From positions 171,000 to 234,999 of the forward strand of contig NZ_FNOK01000009.1 in NCBI RefSeq assembly GCF_900106995.1: 64,000 bases of DNA, in the 5' to 3' direction. Under the pieces are notes generated by a model. It was given only the letters and a program-made list of their open reading frames with translations. It was not told the DNA's origin and did not search any database. This document shows, in pieces, positions 36,626 to 45,254 of this stretch. The position numbers were made by a program, and so were the translations under genes. The stretch is from Saccharopolyspora shandongensis (GTDB taxonomy: Bacteria > Actinomycetota > Actinomycetes > Mycobacteriales > Pseudonocardiaceae). Position 1 is the stretch's first letter. Each line of letters starts with the position of its first letter.

Positions 36626-37126
36626 TTACCAGACGAAGCCGCGCTTGCGGCGGACCTCCTCGATCACCTTCCAGCGCTCGAGGTTGTGCTTGGCGTCGGC
36701 CAGGGCGTCGTGGGCGTTGTCCGGCGCGGCCGGCAGCTTGGGCTTGCCGACGTCCTCCCAGCGCTGCCGCAGGTCGCGGGTGAACTTCGGGATCCGCGAC
36801 GGCAGCATCGGCATCGCGCCCCACAGCTGCGCCAGCGCCACGTGGTCGTAGGCGGCGTACCAGGCCCACAGCTCGATGTTCCCGTTGCGGGCGGTCAGGA
36901 AGGAATACAGGTCCTCGCGGATCCGGGCGCGGGAGCGCCAGCACGGATCGGCGGGCGGCGGCAACTGCGGCAGCACGTGCTGCCGCACCCAGGCACCGGC
37001 CCGAGACGCGTCGAACTCGGTGGACACCGCGTAGAACTCGCGGCCGGACTCGTCGACCATCCCGATCGACACCAGCTCGATGGTCTGTCCGTCCTCGATG
37101 AACTCGCAGTCGTAGAAGTACCGCAC
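36626..37126 (-). CDS. 3'-5' exoribonuclease, RNase AS (Rv2179c) family
   Basis: 166 residues starting MRYFYDCEFIEDG. RNase AS is a DEDD-fold ribonuclease that removes adenylate-containing 3' ends; the catalytic acids are in YDCEFIE (DxE), WYAAYDHVAL and NAHDALADAKHNLERW. Length and all motifs agree with M. tuberculosis Rv2179c, whose gene neighbours aroG there. Here PFK and the ESX genes lie between. Cytoplasmic; role in mRNA tail turnover. Confidence 0.95.
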   Translation of the reverse strand: MRYFYDCEFIEDGQTIELVSIGMVDESGREFYAVSTEFDASRAGAWVRQHVLPQLPPPADPCWRSRARIREDLYSFLTARNGNIELWAWYAAYDHVALAQLWGAMPMLPSRIPKFTRDLRQRWEDVGKPKLPAAPDNAHDALADAKHNLERWKVIEEVRRKRGFVW

Positions 37127-37171
37127 CGGGCAAGGGTAGGTGGCCGCTGTTCCAGCAGGGTGTGCGGGCCG

Positions 37172-37921
37172 TCAGCCGGCCTTGGACTCCGGGAGCCGCT
37201 CGGCCGGCTTCTGCGCCTTCCAGCCCGCGACGTGCTTGCCCTGCGCGGCGAGGTCGTCCTTCACCTTGGCGGCGTAGACGTCCACGTACTCCTGGCCGGA
37301 GAGCTCCATGAGCGCGTACATGATCTCGTCGGTGATGGACCGCTCCACGAACCGGTCGCCCGCCATGCCCTCGTAGCGGGAGAAGTCCAGCGGCGGCCCG
37401 ACCTTCACCACGACCTTGTGCGGGTACCACATCTTCGATCCGATGGGGTTGACCCGGTCGGTGCCGAACATCGCGATCGGGATCACCGGCGCCTTCGACT
37501 CCAGCGCCATCCGCGCGACACCGGTCTTGCCCTTGTACAGGCGACCGTCCGGCGACCGGGTGCCCTCCGGGTAGACGCCCAGCAGCTTGCCCTCTCGCAG
37601 CAGGCGGACGCCGGTGTCCAGCGCAGCCTGCGCGGCGGCGCCGCTGGAGCGGTCGATCGGCACCTGCCCGACACCCGAGAAGAAGTACTTCTTGAACTTG
37701 CCCTTGACGCCCTTGCCCGTGAAGTACTCGCGCTTGGCCAGGAACGTCACCCGGCGCGGCATCATCAGCGGCATGAAGAACGAGTCGGCGACCGCCAGGT
37801 GGTTGCTGACCAGGATCGCGCCGCCGGTAGCCGGCACGTGCTCGACGCCTTCGACCTTCGGACGGCAGAACAGCTTCATCAAGGGCCCGAGCAGGAAGTG
37901 CTTCATCACCCAGTACAACAC
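37172..37921 (-). CDS. 1-acyl-sn-glycerol-3-phosphate acyltransferase (PlsC-like)
   Basis: 249 residues. It acylates lysophosphatidate to phosphatidate in membrane lipid synthesis. The four PlsC motifs are present: NHLAVADS (motif I, N in place of a second His neighbour), VPIDRSSG (motif II), GVYPEGTRSPDG (motif III) and VIPIAMFG (motif IV). Corresponds to Rv2182c in sequence type and place. The C-terminal 40 residues are hydrophilic. Standing alone on the minus strand. Confidence 0.92.
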   Translation of the reverse strand: MLYWVMKHFLLGPLMKLFCRPKVEGVEHVPATGGAILVSNHLAVADSFFMPLMMPRRVTFLAKREYFTGKGVKGKFKKYFFSGVGQVPIDRSSGAAAQAALDTGVRLLREGKLLGVYPEGTRSPDGRLYKGKTGVARMALESKAPVIPIAMFGTDRVNPIGSKMWYPHKVVVKVGPPLDFSRYEGMAGDRFVERSITDEIMYALMELSGQEYVDVYAAKVKDDLAAQGKHVAGWKAQKPAERLPESKAG

Positions 37922-38120
37922 CGCGCTGCCGCCTCCTTGCCCCGCCGACTTCCCTGCTCAGCCTACGGAGCCGCGACATCGGGCACAATGCGACCTCGAT
38001 GTGGTGATCTCGACCGCCTACCCGGAGCGATCACGACGGCACCGCCAATCCGCCCCACATGTCGGCCGCGCATGCGACGATGAAGCGGTACTGGCTCGCC
38101 GATGCTGTTGGGAGGCCGCG

Positions 38121-38888
38121 GTGCCCGTGCTCCCCGGTGCCGAACCGTTCACGCACAACGGATCGGAGGACATCGGCGTGCTGCTCTGCCACGGGTTCAC
38201 CAGCACCCCGCAGAGCATGCGCGCCTGGGGCGAGCACCTGGCGGCGGAGGGGTTCACGGTCCGCTGCCCGCTGCTTCCCGGCCACGGCACCCGGTGGCCG
38301 GACCTGAACCGGACGAGCTGGCGGGACTGGTACGCCGCGGCCGAGGCCGAACTCGCCGAACTGCGCGGGCGTTGCCGGTCGGTGTTCGTGTTCGGCCAGT
38401 CCATGGGCGGCACGCTCACCTTGCGGCTGGCCGAGCGGCATCCCGATATCGCCGGGATCGTGCTGGTCAACCCGTCGGTGACGACGCTGCGCATGGGTGC
38501 CCGGCTGCTACCGCTGCTGGGCCGGGTGTGGCCCGCGATCGGCGGGATCCCCGGCGACATCGCCAAGCCCGGCGGGTTCGAGCTCGCCTACCAGCGGTTG
38601 CCGCTGCGCGCGATGGCCAGCATGCAGGAGTTCTGGGGCGTCGTGCGTGCCGACCTCGGCCGGGTGCGCCAGCCGCTGCTGCTGTTCCGGTCGGCCGTCG
38701 ACCACGTCGTGGAGCCGGTCAACTCCGCGCTCGTGCTGGACGGGGTCGCCAGCAGCGATCTCGCGGAGGTCGTGCTGGCCGACAGCTTCCACGTGGCGAC
38801 GCTGGACCACGACGCGCCCGCGATCTTCAGCGGCAGCGTCGAATTCCTGCAACGCATCCACTGCGAACGGGCCGAGGAAGTCGTATGA
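38121..38888 (+). CDS. Alpha/beta hydrolase, carboxylesterase/monoacylglycerol lipase-like
   Basis: 255 residues from GTG 38121 (VPVLPGAEPF) with GGGAGG 5 bases upstream. Oxyanion His-Gly motif LLCHGFTSTP, nucleophile elbow FGQSMGGTL, acidic residue region SAVDHVV and the catalytic His in DSFHVATLDHD mark the Est30/monoacylglycerol lipase type. It cleaves short carboxylic esters; substrate unknown. The stop overlaps the next ATG (ATGA), so the two form an operon. Confidence 0.9.
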   Translation: MPVLPGAEPFTHNGSEDIGVLLCHGFTSTPQSMRAWGEHLAAEGFTVRCPLLPGHGTRWPDLNRTSWRDWYAAAEAELAELRGRCRSVFVFGQSMGGTLTLRLAERHPDIAGIVLVNPSVTTLRMGARLLPLLGRVWPAIGGIPGDIAKPGGFELAYQRLPLRAMASMQEFWGVVRADLGRVRQPLLLFRSAVDHVVEPVNSALVLDGVASSDLAEVVLADSFHVATLDHDAPAIFSGSVEFLQRIHCERAEEVV

Positions 38889-39364
38889 ACACGCGCCGCG
38901 ACAACCCCGACGGGCCGGAGGACATCGACGCCGCATTCGCCGAGATCGTCGCCGATCTGGAGCGGGACTCGACGTTCGCGCGGTGGCCCGAGGACGTCCC
39001 CGGGGAGACCACCGACGCCGCGGGCACCGCGAGCGCGGTCGCCGACGTCGCCGAGGTCGAGCCGAAGGCCGCGCCCGACGCGGGGCCGCGGGACTGGACG
39101 CCGGGGCCCGAGGAGGAGGAAGAGCACTTCGTCCCGCCGGAGCCGCCGCCGCTGCCCACGCCGCGACCGACGACGCTGCTCGGGATCGCGGTGATCGCGG
39201 TCGGAGTGCTGGTCCTGCTGGTGCCCGGCCTCGCCGGGATGTCGAGTTCGCTCTCGATGCCGCTGGGCCTGGTGCTGATCAGCGCAGGCATCGGCTGGCT
39301 CCTGCTGAGGCTGCGCCAGGGCCCGCCGCCGAACACCGGCAACGACGACGGCGCCCAGGTCTGA
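38885..39364 (+). CDS. Acidic membrane-anchored protein, function unknown
   Basis: 159 residues. The first 95 are acidic and Pro-rich (PGPEEEEEHFVPPEPPPLPTP), then two transmembrane helices (LLGIAVIAVGVLVLLVPGLAG and MPLGLVLISAGIGWLLLRL). The N-terminal DIDAAFAEIVADLERD segment is typical of DUF308/putative membrane proteins in actinobacteria coupled to esterase genes. It is translated with the upstream hydrolase and may tether it to the membrane (inference). Confidence 0.75.
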   Translation: MNTRRDNPDGPEDIDAAFAEIVADLERDSTFARWPEDVPGETTDAAGTASAVADVAEVEPKAAPDAGPRDWTPGPEEEEEHFVPPEPPPLPTPRPTTLLGIAVIAVGVLVLLVPGLAGMSSSLSMPLGLVLISAGIGWLLLRLRQGPPPNTGNDDGAQV

Positions 39365-39491
39365 CCCTCGCTTGTCGAGAGATTGGCGCAGTACAAGGCC
39401 TTGCCTACCGGGCGCAGGGAGCGGCAGCACCCTCAATTGCTGCGGAGAGGGGCGCCGTCCAACGGCGCTAGCTCCTCGAACGCAGGCTGGT

Positions 39492-40373
39492 TCACGCCGA
39501 GCGCTTATGGCCCACTCCTGCCCAAGTGGCTGATTCGCTTGGGCTAGTAAACGGAGAATCCTGGGATAAGGAGTCAGTTGCCTCCGGGTACCAAAGCGGC
39601 GTCCAGCACATACCCGGCGACAAATGCGTGAAATTTCCGAGGAGCGCGCCGATGTCATCCCGGCTGCGCCAAATCATGGGACTGCTGGAGGAGGCGCAAC
39701 GACACCTGAGAGCTACGAGCTTGGAGAAGATTTCCTCGGGAACACCGTCATCAGTTATGTGCGACACCGCGAGGAACGAGCCAGTCGGCAGCAACTCGCG
39801 GTACCGCGCAACAGCCTCCGGGCCTATTTCCGAACCATTTTTATCGAATTGTTGTATATGGAGAACAGCGATCAGCAGCAACGCTATCGGCTCATCAGGA
39901 TCCACGAGTTCGGTGGCGAGCATCTTCTGCCAAAGCCTGTCCGGTTCACGCAGGTCGGCTTCGATCGCCACATGTCTGCGCGGATCGCCCGTTTGGTCCA
40001 GAAGTAGTCGCGAATGGGCAACCGCGATCGGATCACGGTCAATGTAGACAACGTTGACCTCGGAATCCAGCTCTTGGGCCACCTGGTGGGCCGCCCCCAT
40101 CGTCGGCGCACCAGAACCAACATCGACGATCTGCCGCACACCGAGGCGCACGAGATGGCGGACCACACGATGCATGAACAGCCGGTTCGCGACGGCGATA
40201 TCACGCAGGACGGGGAAGCCCTGCAGGATCATGTCGCCGAAAGCGCGGTCGATCGCCCAGTTGGTACAGCCTCCGAGGAAGTAGTCGTAGACACGCGCCA
40301 CGCTTGGACTCTCGAGATCTATGCCGCGAGGTGCGTCGATATCCTCGTCGCGCTCCGACATCGCGCTGATCAT
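39492..40373 (-). CDS. SAM-dependent methyltransferase, DUF574/Methyltransf_19 type
   Basis: 293 residues. ESPSVARVYDYFLGG near the N-terminus and NRLFMHRVVRHLVRLGVRQIVDVGSGAPT, the SAM-binding Gly loop, identify this actinobacteria-specific family, along with VVYIDRDPIAVAHSR and a C-terminal WAGVGHK. It probably methylates a small molecule or protein; substrate unknown. Gene composition is clearly lower in GC than the core genes. It precedes the HTH-DUF5753 gene by 28 bases on the same strand (HTH gene upstream). Confidence 0.85.
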   Translation of the reverse strand: MISAMSERDEDIDAPRGIDLESPSVARVYDYFLGGCTNWAIDRAFGDMILQGFPVLRDIAVANRLFMHRVVRHLVRLGVRQIVDVGSGAPTMGAAHQVAQELDSEVNVVYIDRDPIAVAHSRLLLDQTGDPRRHVAIEADLREPDRLWQKMLATELVDPDEPIALLLIAVLHIQQFDKNGSEIGPEAVARYRELLPTGSFLAVSHITDDGVPEEIFSKLVALRCRCASSSSPMIWRSRDDIGALLGNFTHLSPGMCWTPLWYPEATDSLSQDSPFTSPSESATWAGVGHKRSA

Positions 40374-40401
40374 CTCCCCGCATGCTGTGCCGCAATGATG
40401 A

Positions 40402-41334
40402 TCATTTAAGCAGATCTTTGCTCTCCTGGGGAAGCGCCGTTAGGGGGAGCCGGCTACGGCACTCCTCGGCCAGGTCCTGCAGGAACAACTTCGTATCTTG
40501 CTGCGACAATGCAGCCGCACTGAGCTGATCCCACGTGTTGTGGTACCCCTTGAGCTCCTGGCTCTTCTTGCGGTAGTCGCCATGGTGCGCGTGCTCAAGG
40601 TAAACGAACGATTCCCGACCTGCCTCCGGCGCCTCCGCATCAGCCGACAGCGGATCCACAGCGAAGCTCATCGCAGTGAAATCGCCGGGTACGTAGGGAG
40701 TTTCCGCGTCAAAGGGCAGGACCTGCAGCTGCAAACGCGTGCATTGGGATGTGAACTCGATGAGATGTTCCGCTTGGTCCGCGAGGATAGCATTTCGCCT
40801 AGCCCGTCCTCCAGGCATGCGCCGGAAGGCCGATTCGCTCAGGACGACGCGGTAGAACGGCGGCCGGGATCCCAACAGTGTTTTCCGCCGCTCGAGGCGC
40901 TGACGCATGGACTGGGTCACATCATCGGCACCCGCATGCCTGAATTGTGCCAACATGTACTGTTCGCTTTGCAACAAGCCTGGGATCCGCTCGCAATGCC
41001 ACGCACGAACCTCGGTGGCATGGGGTTCGGATTCGAGGAACCTGTGGAAGTACGGAGGCGGCGACGGGCGCCCACTTCGAAGCTCGCGGGACTTCCGCGC
41101 CGAGTCCCTCATCTTTTCGGCCAATTCTTCACCGATGCCCAACGCCTCGACGAGCGTGTCCACATCCCCCACAGCGGTCGCCTGACTGGCAGACTCGATC
41201 TTCTGGATCTTTCCCTGCGACCAGCCACACTTCTTGGCGAGCTGGTCCTGGCTCACGGCAACCCGGATGCGGGCGTTGCGCACCGCCTTGCCGAGAAAAC
41301 TTCGCGCCGCGAGACACTGCATCGTGCCGGACAC
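40402..41334 (-). CDS. XRE-family helix-turn-helix regulator with DUF5753
   Basis: 310 residues. The HTH lies at about residues 15-70 (VRNARIRVAVSQDQLAKKCGWSQGKIQKIES). DUF5753 follows: RAWHCERIPGLLQSEQYMLAQFR, LLGSRPPFYRVVLSESAFRR, LQVLPFDAETPYVPGDFTAMSF, ESFVYLEHAHHGDYRKKSQE. These proteins pair with small DUF397 proteins, here the gene just upstream in the same direction, and some pairs have been linked to growth control in Streptomyces. AT-richer than neighbours. GATTAATC palindromes flank the module and are operator candidates. Confidence 0.92.
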   Translation of the reverse strand: MSGTMQCLAARSFLGKAVRNARIRVAVSQDQLAKKCGWSQGKIQKIESASQATAVGDVDTLVEALGIGEELAEKMRDSARKSRELRSGRPSPPPYFHRFLESEPHATEVRAWHCERIPGLLQSEQYMLAQFRHAGADDVTQSMRQRLERRKTLLGSRPPFYRVVLSESAFRRMPGGRARRNAILADQAEHLIEFTSQCTRLQLQVLPFDAETPYVPGDFTAMSFAVDPLSADAEAPEAGRESFVYLEHAHHGDYRKKSQELKGYHNTWDQLSAAALSQQDTKLFLQDLAEECRSRLPLTALPQESKDLLK

Positions 41335-41461
41335 CGGTCTCCAAGTCGGTCCGAGATTAACTCTGAATGATTATTGTAGCTGTATGTGCAGCAACACCGA
41401 ACTTGACATACCAGCATCGAAATGACACACCCAATTGGAGTCATAGACGGCTACGCTATAA

Positions 41462-41471
41462 CGATTAATCG
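41462..41471. repeat. GATTAATC palindrome 1
   Basis: CGATTAATCG in the gap between the HTH-DUF5753 start and the DUF397 stop. One of five GATTAATC sites confined to 41.4-42.6 kb. Confidence 0.55.
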
Positions 41472-41506
41472 CAACCCATGAGACCAAACGGGTGGTATCG
41501 CGCATC

Positions 41507-41740
41507 TCACCTGTCATAGACCCCGGCTCGCGCGGAGGCCAGGAAGGACCACCACTGGCGCGCCACGAACACCAGCACGGGACTGTCGGACAGCTTCGTG
41601 TCACGAAGTCCGACAAGATCAGTCCCCTTGTCATGGTTGACTGCCAGGCAGTTCGCATTGTTAGGGCCACATCTGCTAGACGTTCGCCAGGTCTCATCGG
41701 AGAAATGAGCCGTAACGCGCATCGGGCACCGTTCCTTCAC
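41507..41740 (-). CDS. DUF397 protein
   Basis: 77 residues from GTG 41740, preceded by GGAGGT at 6-base spacing. The DUF397 signature is present: WRTSSRCGPNNANCLAVNHDKGTDLVGLRDTKLSD...LVFVARQWWSFLASARAG. DUF397 genes nearly always accompany an HTH-DUF5753 gene, as here, and the pair acts as a regulatory or antagonist module whose detailed role is unclear. The two Cys are conserved in many members. Low GC content suggests horizontal gain. Confidence 0.92.
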   Translation of the reverse strand: MKERCPMRVTAHFSDETWRTSSRCGPNNANCLAVNHDKGTDLVGLRDTKLSDSPVLVFVARQWWSFLASARAGVYDR

Positions 41741-41782
41741 CTTGTACCTCCAACAGATAAATCTCCCTTACCTCAAACGCAT

Positions 41783-41807
41783 GATTAATCGTGTTCCACG
41801 ATTAATC
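41783..41807. repeat. Paired GATTAATC palindromes 2 and 3
   Basis: GATTAATCG (41783-41791) and CGATTAATC (41799-41807), centres 17 bases apart, about 45 bases upstream of the DUF397 start; suitable for a repressor dimer pair over its promoter. Confidence 0.6.
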
Positions 41808-41904
41808 TCCCGGCAATCGCGGTCACACCATCGAGAGCACCACGCTCCAGTTGAAGGACGAACACGGACAAGCCCCACCGCACAGTGGCAAATCCGGCAT
41901 CGAT

Positions 41905-41942
41905 CGTGTTTGCCCAGGCGCGGACACGGCTGGGCAAACACG
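41905..41942. repeat. Perfect 13-bp inverted repeat with 12-base loop
   Basis: CGTGTTTGCCCAG (41905-41917) and CTGGGCAAACACG (41930-41942). Could be a terminator of the possible small ORF at 41958-42092 or an element boundary. Confidence 0.7.
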
Positions 41943-41957
41943 AGACCGAAAGACGTC

Positions 41958-42092
41958 TTACCGCAACCGGCGGCGGAATGCGATCCTCCCCCACACAAAC
42001 CCGATCAACGAAGTGACGAGAACGGCCCCCGGTGCTGACATCACCAGCGCTGACCCCAGAAAACAGATCACCAACAACACGCCCGCTCGCAT
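41958..42092 (-). CDS. Possible small two-helix membrane protein
   Basis: 44 residues from ATG 42092: MRAGVLLVICFLGSALVMS followed by a second hydrophobic stretch and a basic tail WGRIAFRRRLR. The positive-inside pattern is plausible, and the 13-bp hairpin follows its stop by 15 bases. No strong ribosome site and no family, so it may be chance. Confidence 0.3.
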   Translation of the reverse strand: MRAGVLLVICFLGSALVMSAPGAVLVTSLIGFVWGRIAFRRRLR

Positions 42093-42534
42093 GGTGATGC
42101 CCCACCCGCCAAGGACGTCACCGATCAAACCTAGCCATGCCGGCCCAGCCGCCCTAGGGACGAGCGCGGCCTCGCGCCCCTCGTCGGCCCCAACTCGCAG
42201 CCGCGCACCTGGCCCCACCAGGGGGCTCCGACTCCGACGGCGCCCCCTGGGCGGGTGAGATGCCCTGTGACCACCTTGTTCGCCTGGCCCGGCACGCCGA
42301 TGACGATCTACACTCCTCAACCGTTGTTCCTTTCCAACCCGCGAAGACAATTAACCCGCATGGCTCCCTGCTGGAACAGGAAGCCACGCTCTACACCGAG
42401 AAACGCCGCCGGAGTCAGCAACCCAAACGACCATTGAGGCCAAACGAGACGTCCCGATACATGTGACCAATTTTTACCAGCCCAGCACCTGTCATTTCAA
42501 CAATAATACGAGAAAAACTTCGAAAATCCGCACG

Positions 42535-42559
42535 CGATTAATCGAAGAATGATTAATCG
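42535..42559. repeat. Paired GATTAATC palindromes 4 and 5
   Basis: CGATTAATCG (42535-42544) and GATTAATCG (42551-42559), centres 15 bases apart, in the most AT-rich part of the gap. Confidence 0.6.
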
Positions 42560-42713
42560 AATCCTCAACGCTGCCGCCACCTTTAAATAGGTAGTTGTTG
42601 GGGGCACATCGGACCAGGATTTGACCACGCCGATTGGCGCAGGACCGTTTACAGGGGCTTGGCCGACGCGATCTGTGGGCGCGTGTTCGGCGACGTCTCG
42701 CGGAATCGCGTCG

Positions 42714-43649
42714 TCAGGTCAGGTGGGGGGCTTTGGTGAGGACGTGTTCTCGGGCCAGGGCCGCCGAGCCGATCATGGCCGCCGAATCCCCGTAGTGGGC
42801 CACCGCGATCCGCGCCAGCGGGCGGTGACCGGCTCCCGTGACCGCCTGGGCGTAGTGCTCCCGGGCCGCGTCGAGGAACAGGTGCGCCGAGTCGGAGACC
42901 CCGCCCGCGATCACCACGACCTCCGGGTCGTAGACGTCCGCGACGAGCGCCAGGCCCTCGCCGAGCCAGCGGGCCAGATCCGCGACCGCGCGGCGGGCTA
43001 CCGGATCGCCCGCTTCCGCCGCGTGCGCGACGTCGACGCCGGTCGGCTCGACCAGCACCGGCTCCCCCGCCTCCCGGCGGAGTTCCAGCGCCGTGGCCGC
43101 CAGTGCGGTGCCGCTGCAGTACCGCTCCCAGCAGCCTCGTTTGCCGCAGGAGCACGGCCTGCCGTCCGGGACGACGCGCAGGTGCCCCAGCTCCGGGGCG
43201 ACGCCGTAGGCCCCGCGGAACACCTCGCCGCCGATCACCAGCGCGCCGCCGATGCCGGTGCCGATGGCCACCAGCGCGGCCACCCGCGCGCCGACCGCCG
43301 CTCCGAAACGCTGCTCCGCGACGGCCGCGGCGTTGGCGTCGTGCTCCAGGACGACCGGCAGCCCGAGCCGCTCGGCGAGCTCGTCGGCGACCGCGACGTG
43401 CCGCCAGGCCAGGTGCGGCGCGAAGCGCACCACCCTGCGGTCCTCGCTGACGAACCCGGCGACGGCCAGGCCGACCCCGGCGACCGGGTACCGGTCGGCG
43501 AGCGCGCGAACCGTGTCCGCGATCGCCGCGTTCAGCTCCGGGCCGGTGGCCGGCGTGGGCACGCGGTGGGTTTCCAGGATCTCGCCGTGCTGATCCGCCA
43601 CGCCGGCCCGCACGCTGGTTCCGCCGACGTCCACTCCGATGGTCAGCAC
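42714..43649 (-). CDS. glkA: ROK-family glucokinase
   Basis: 311 residues from GTG 43649 (VLTIGVDVGGTSVRAG). It phosphorylates glucose to glucose 6-phosphate with ATP. ROK features: DVGGTS phosphate loop, EHDANAAAVAE catalytic Asp region, GTGIGGALVIGG, and the zinc motif CSCGKRGCWE after GHLRV. In Streptomyces coelicolor the corresponding GlkA is central to glucose repression. It overlaps the upstream Cys-rich gene by 7 bases, and the ArsA/SRPBCC genes precede it on the same strand, so all may share one transcript. Gene order resembles the S. coelicolor glk region (from memory). Confidence 0.92.
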   Translation of the reverse strand: MLTIGVDVGGTSVRAGVADQHGEILETHRVPTPATGPELNAAIADTVRALADRYPVAGVGLAVAGFVSEDRRVVRFAPHLAWRHVAVADELAERLGLPVVLEHDANAAAVAEQRFGAAVGARVAALVAIGTGIGGALVIGGEVFRGAYGVAPELGHLRVVPDGRPCSCGKRGCWERYCSGTALAATALELRREAGEPVLVEPTGVDVAHAAEAGDPVARRAVADLARWLGEGLALVADVYDPEVVVIAGGVSDSAHLFLDAAREHYAQAVTGAGHRPLARIAVAHYGDSAAMIGSAALAREHVLTKAPHLT

Positions 43650-44011
43650 CTCGACGCGGCCTCGCCGTCCGCCAGCACCGGGCCGGTGACCCGCCGCACC
43701 GCGATCCGCCGCACCTTCGACGGTGCCGGAACGTCCTCTTCGGACTCCTCCGGCTCTTCGGCCGGGCGCGGATCGGCCAGCATCTGCCGCAGCGACCGGA
43801 CGATCCCGAGGAGCTGGTCGTTGAGCTCCGGGCGGTGACCGCGCAGCCGCGCCACCGCCGCGCACAGCGGGCACCAGCCGCAGGCCGTTCCGCTTCCGGG
43901 CTCGGCGTCCTGGTCGCAATTGCCGAGGTAGTCCTCCGCCTTGCCCGCGACCACGTCGAGCAGTTGCCGAAGCTCGTCGAGGAGCTGGTCGTGCCGGGAT
44001 TCGTCGCGCAT
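43643..44011 (-). CDS. Cys-rich conserved protein (Rv2183c position)
   Basis: 122 residues. An N-terminal helix (HDQLLDELRQLLDVVAGKAEDYLG) is followed by a Cys cluster CDQD...TACGWCPLCAAV, suited to bind zinc or iron-sulfur, then an acidic linker and a basic end. It overlaps glkA by 7 bases. In Streptomyces the gene ahead of glkA has been reported to influence glucose repression (from memory, SCO2127); a homologous role here is an inference. ATG 44011; a GTG at 44020 is an alternative. Confidence 0.75.
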   Translation of the reverse strand: MRDESRHDQLLDELRQLLDVVAGKAEDYLGNCDQDAEPGSGTACGWCPLCAAVARLRGHRPELNDQLLGIVRSLRQMLADPRPAEEPEESEEDVPAPSKVRRIAVRRVTGPVLADGEAASRC

Positions 44012-44025
44012 CTCGTCCACCGGTC

Positions 44026-45243
44026 TCACCGCATCCACAACTCTGGGTCCGGCCGGAACCGCACCGTCAGCCCGTCGTCGCCAGCGACCGCCGAGGTCAC
44101 GGCGCACCGCTGGAGCACCGCAGGCAGGGCGATCAGCCTGCGGCGGCCGTCGACGGTGATCGCCAGCTCGTCACCGACCCGCGCCAGGTCCAGCTCCGCC
44201 GCCGGGTGCAGCGGCAGCGCGATCCGCAGCGAGTACTCCGCGTCCAGCGTTCGCCCACCGCCGGTGACCTGCATGGACGGCTGGTTCGACGGGTTCTCCA
44301 GCGGATCGGCCTCGGCGTAGAGCTCGTCGCCGAGCGCCAGCAGCTCCTCCGCGCCGACCGGTTCGGCGGCGCGGTGCTCGACCACGCGCAGCGGCAGATC
44401 CGTCGCCGCCCGCAGGGTGTCGAGCACCTTCTCCTGCTCGCGGCGGCGGGTGCGCAACCAGCCCGCCGCGGCGCCGCGCGCCGATCCGGGGTGCGGCACC
44501 ACTCGGTTGGCCACCAGGCCGTCCACCCGGATCTGCTGGAGCGCCAGGGCGGTCAGCGTCCGGCGGGTTTCGGCGGCCACCACCGTCTCCGGGGTGAGCA
44601 CCAGCCGGACGCTGGTCCCGTTGTCGCCGAGCATGTCCTTGAGGTCCGCGAGCCGCTCCGCGAGCCGCCCGAGCCCGTCGGCGACGGAGTCCCAGCGCTC
44701 CACCTGCTCGCTACCGGCGATGCCGGCGAGCAAGCCGCGCACGGCCCGGCGGTGCGCCGGGAACAGCCGCTCCAGGTAGCCGGCGAGCGATTCGGGCAGC
44801 GCGAGCAGCCGCAGCGTTTCGGCGGTCGGCCCGCAGTCGACGATCACGGTGTCCCACGGCCCGCTCACGGCCAGCCGGTGCACCTCGGAGAGCGCGAGCA
44901 GGTCCTCCACGCCGGGCAGCACCGTGAGCTCTTCCGCGTCGACCTCGTCGACACCGGCTCCCTGCAGCATGGTCCGCAGGTGTTCGCGCAGCTCCCGCCA
45001 GGCGCCGTCGACCAGGCCGCGGGTCTGCACCTCGGCGGCGTGCAGCATCGCGCGCGAGCCGTCCAGCCGCACCTCGCGCGGCTTCGCGCCGAGCTCGACG
45101 TCGAGCGCATCGCCCAGCGAGTGCGCCGGGTCGGTGGAGACGACGAGCACCTTGCCCCCGCGGCCGGCGATGCGCGCAGCGGTGGCGGCGGCGAGGGTGG
45201 TCTTGCCCACCCCGCCTTTTCCGGTGAACAGCAGGATTCGCAA
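44026..45243 (-). CDS. ArsA-family (GET3/ArsA-like) P-loop ATPase
   Basis: 405 residues. Deviant Walker A FTGKGGVGKTT (residues 6-16), switch regions VSTDPAHSLGDAL and VIVDCGPTAETLRLL. A C-terminal small beta-domain (LRIALPLHPAAELDLARVGDELAITVDGRRRLIALP) matches the alpha-crystallin-like tail of bacterial ArsA relatives. Unlike arsenite pump ATPases there is no arsenic gene nearby; the family counterpart is Rv2184c. It likely uses ATP to transfer a client to membranes or a cofactor (inference). The start is TTG 45243, since no ATG/GTG precedes the P-loop. Confidence 0.9.
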   Translation of the reverse strand: MRILLFTGKGGVGKTTLAAATAARIAGRGGKVLVVSTDPAHSLGDALDVELGAKPREVRLDGSRAMLHAAEVQTRGLVDGAWRELREHLRTMLQGAGVDEVDAEELTVLPGVEDLLALSEVHRLAVSGPWDTVIVDCGPTAETLRLLALPESLAGYLERLFPAHRRAVRGLLAGIAGSEQVERWDSVADGLGRLAERLADLKDMLGDNGTSVRLVLTPETVVAAETRRTLTALALQQIRVDGLVANRVVPHPGSARGAAAGWLRTRRREQEKVLDTLRAATDLPLRVVEHRAAEPVGAEELLALGDELYAEADPLENPSNQPSMQVTGGGRTLDAEYSLRIALPLHPAAELDLARVGDELAITVDGRRRLIALPAVLQRCAVTSAVAGDDGLTVRFRPDPELWMR

Positions 45244-45254
45244 CGGATGCTTGC

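Larger units (their letters stand above)
41741..42713. other. Gene-poor, AT-rich gap upstream of the DUF397 gene
   Basis: About 970 bases with no secure gene. It contains two clusters of GATTAATC palindromes, a perfect 13-bp inverted repeat and one doubtful short membrane ORF (listed separately). The stretch 42470-42600 is the most AT-rich of the window. The rest shows no protein similarity that I recognise. Confidence 0.6.
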
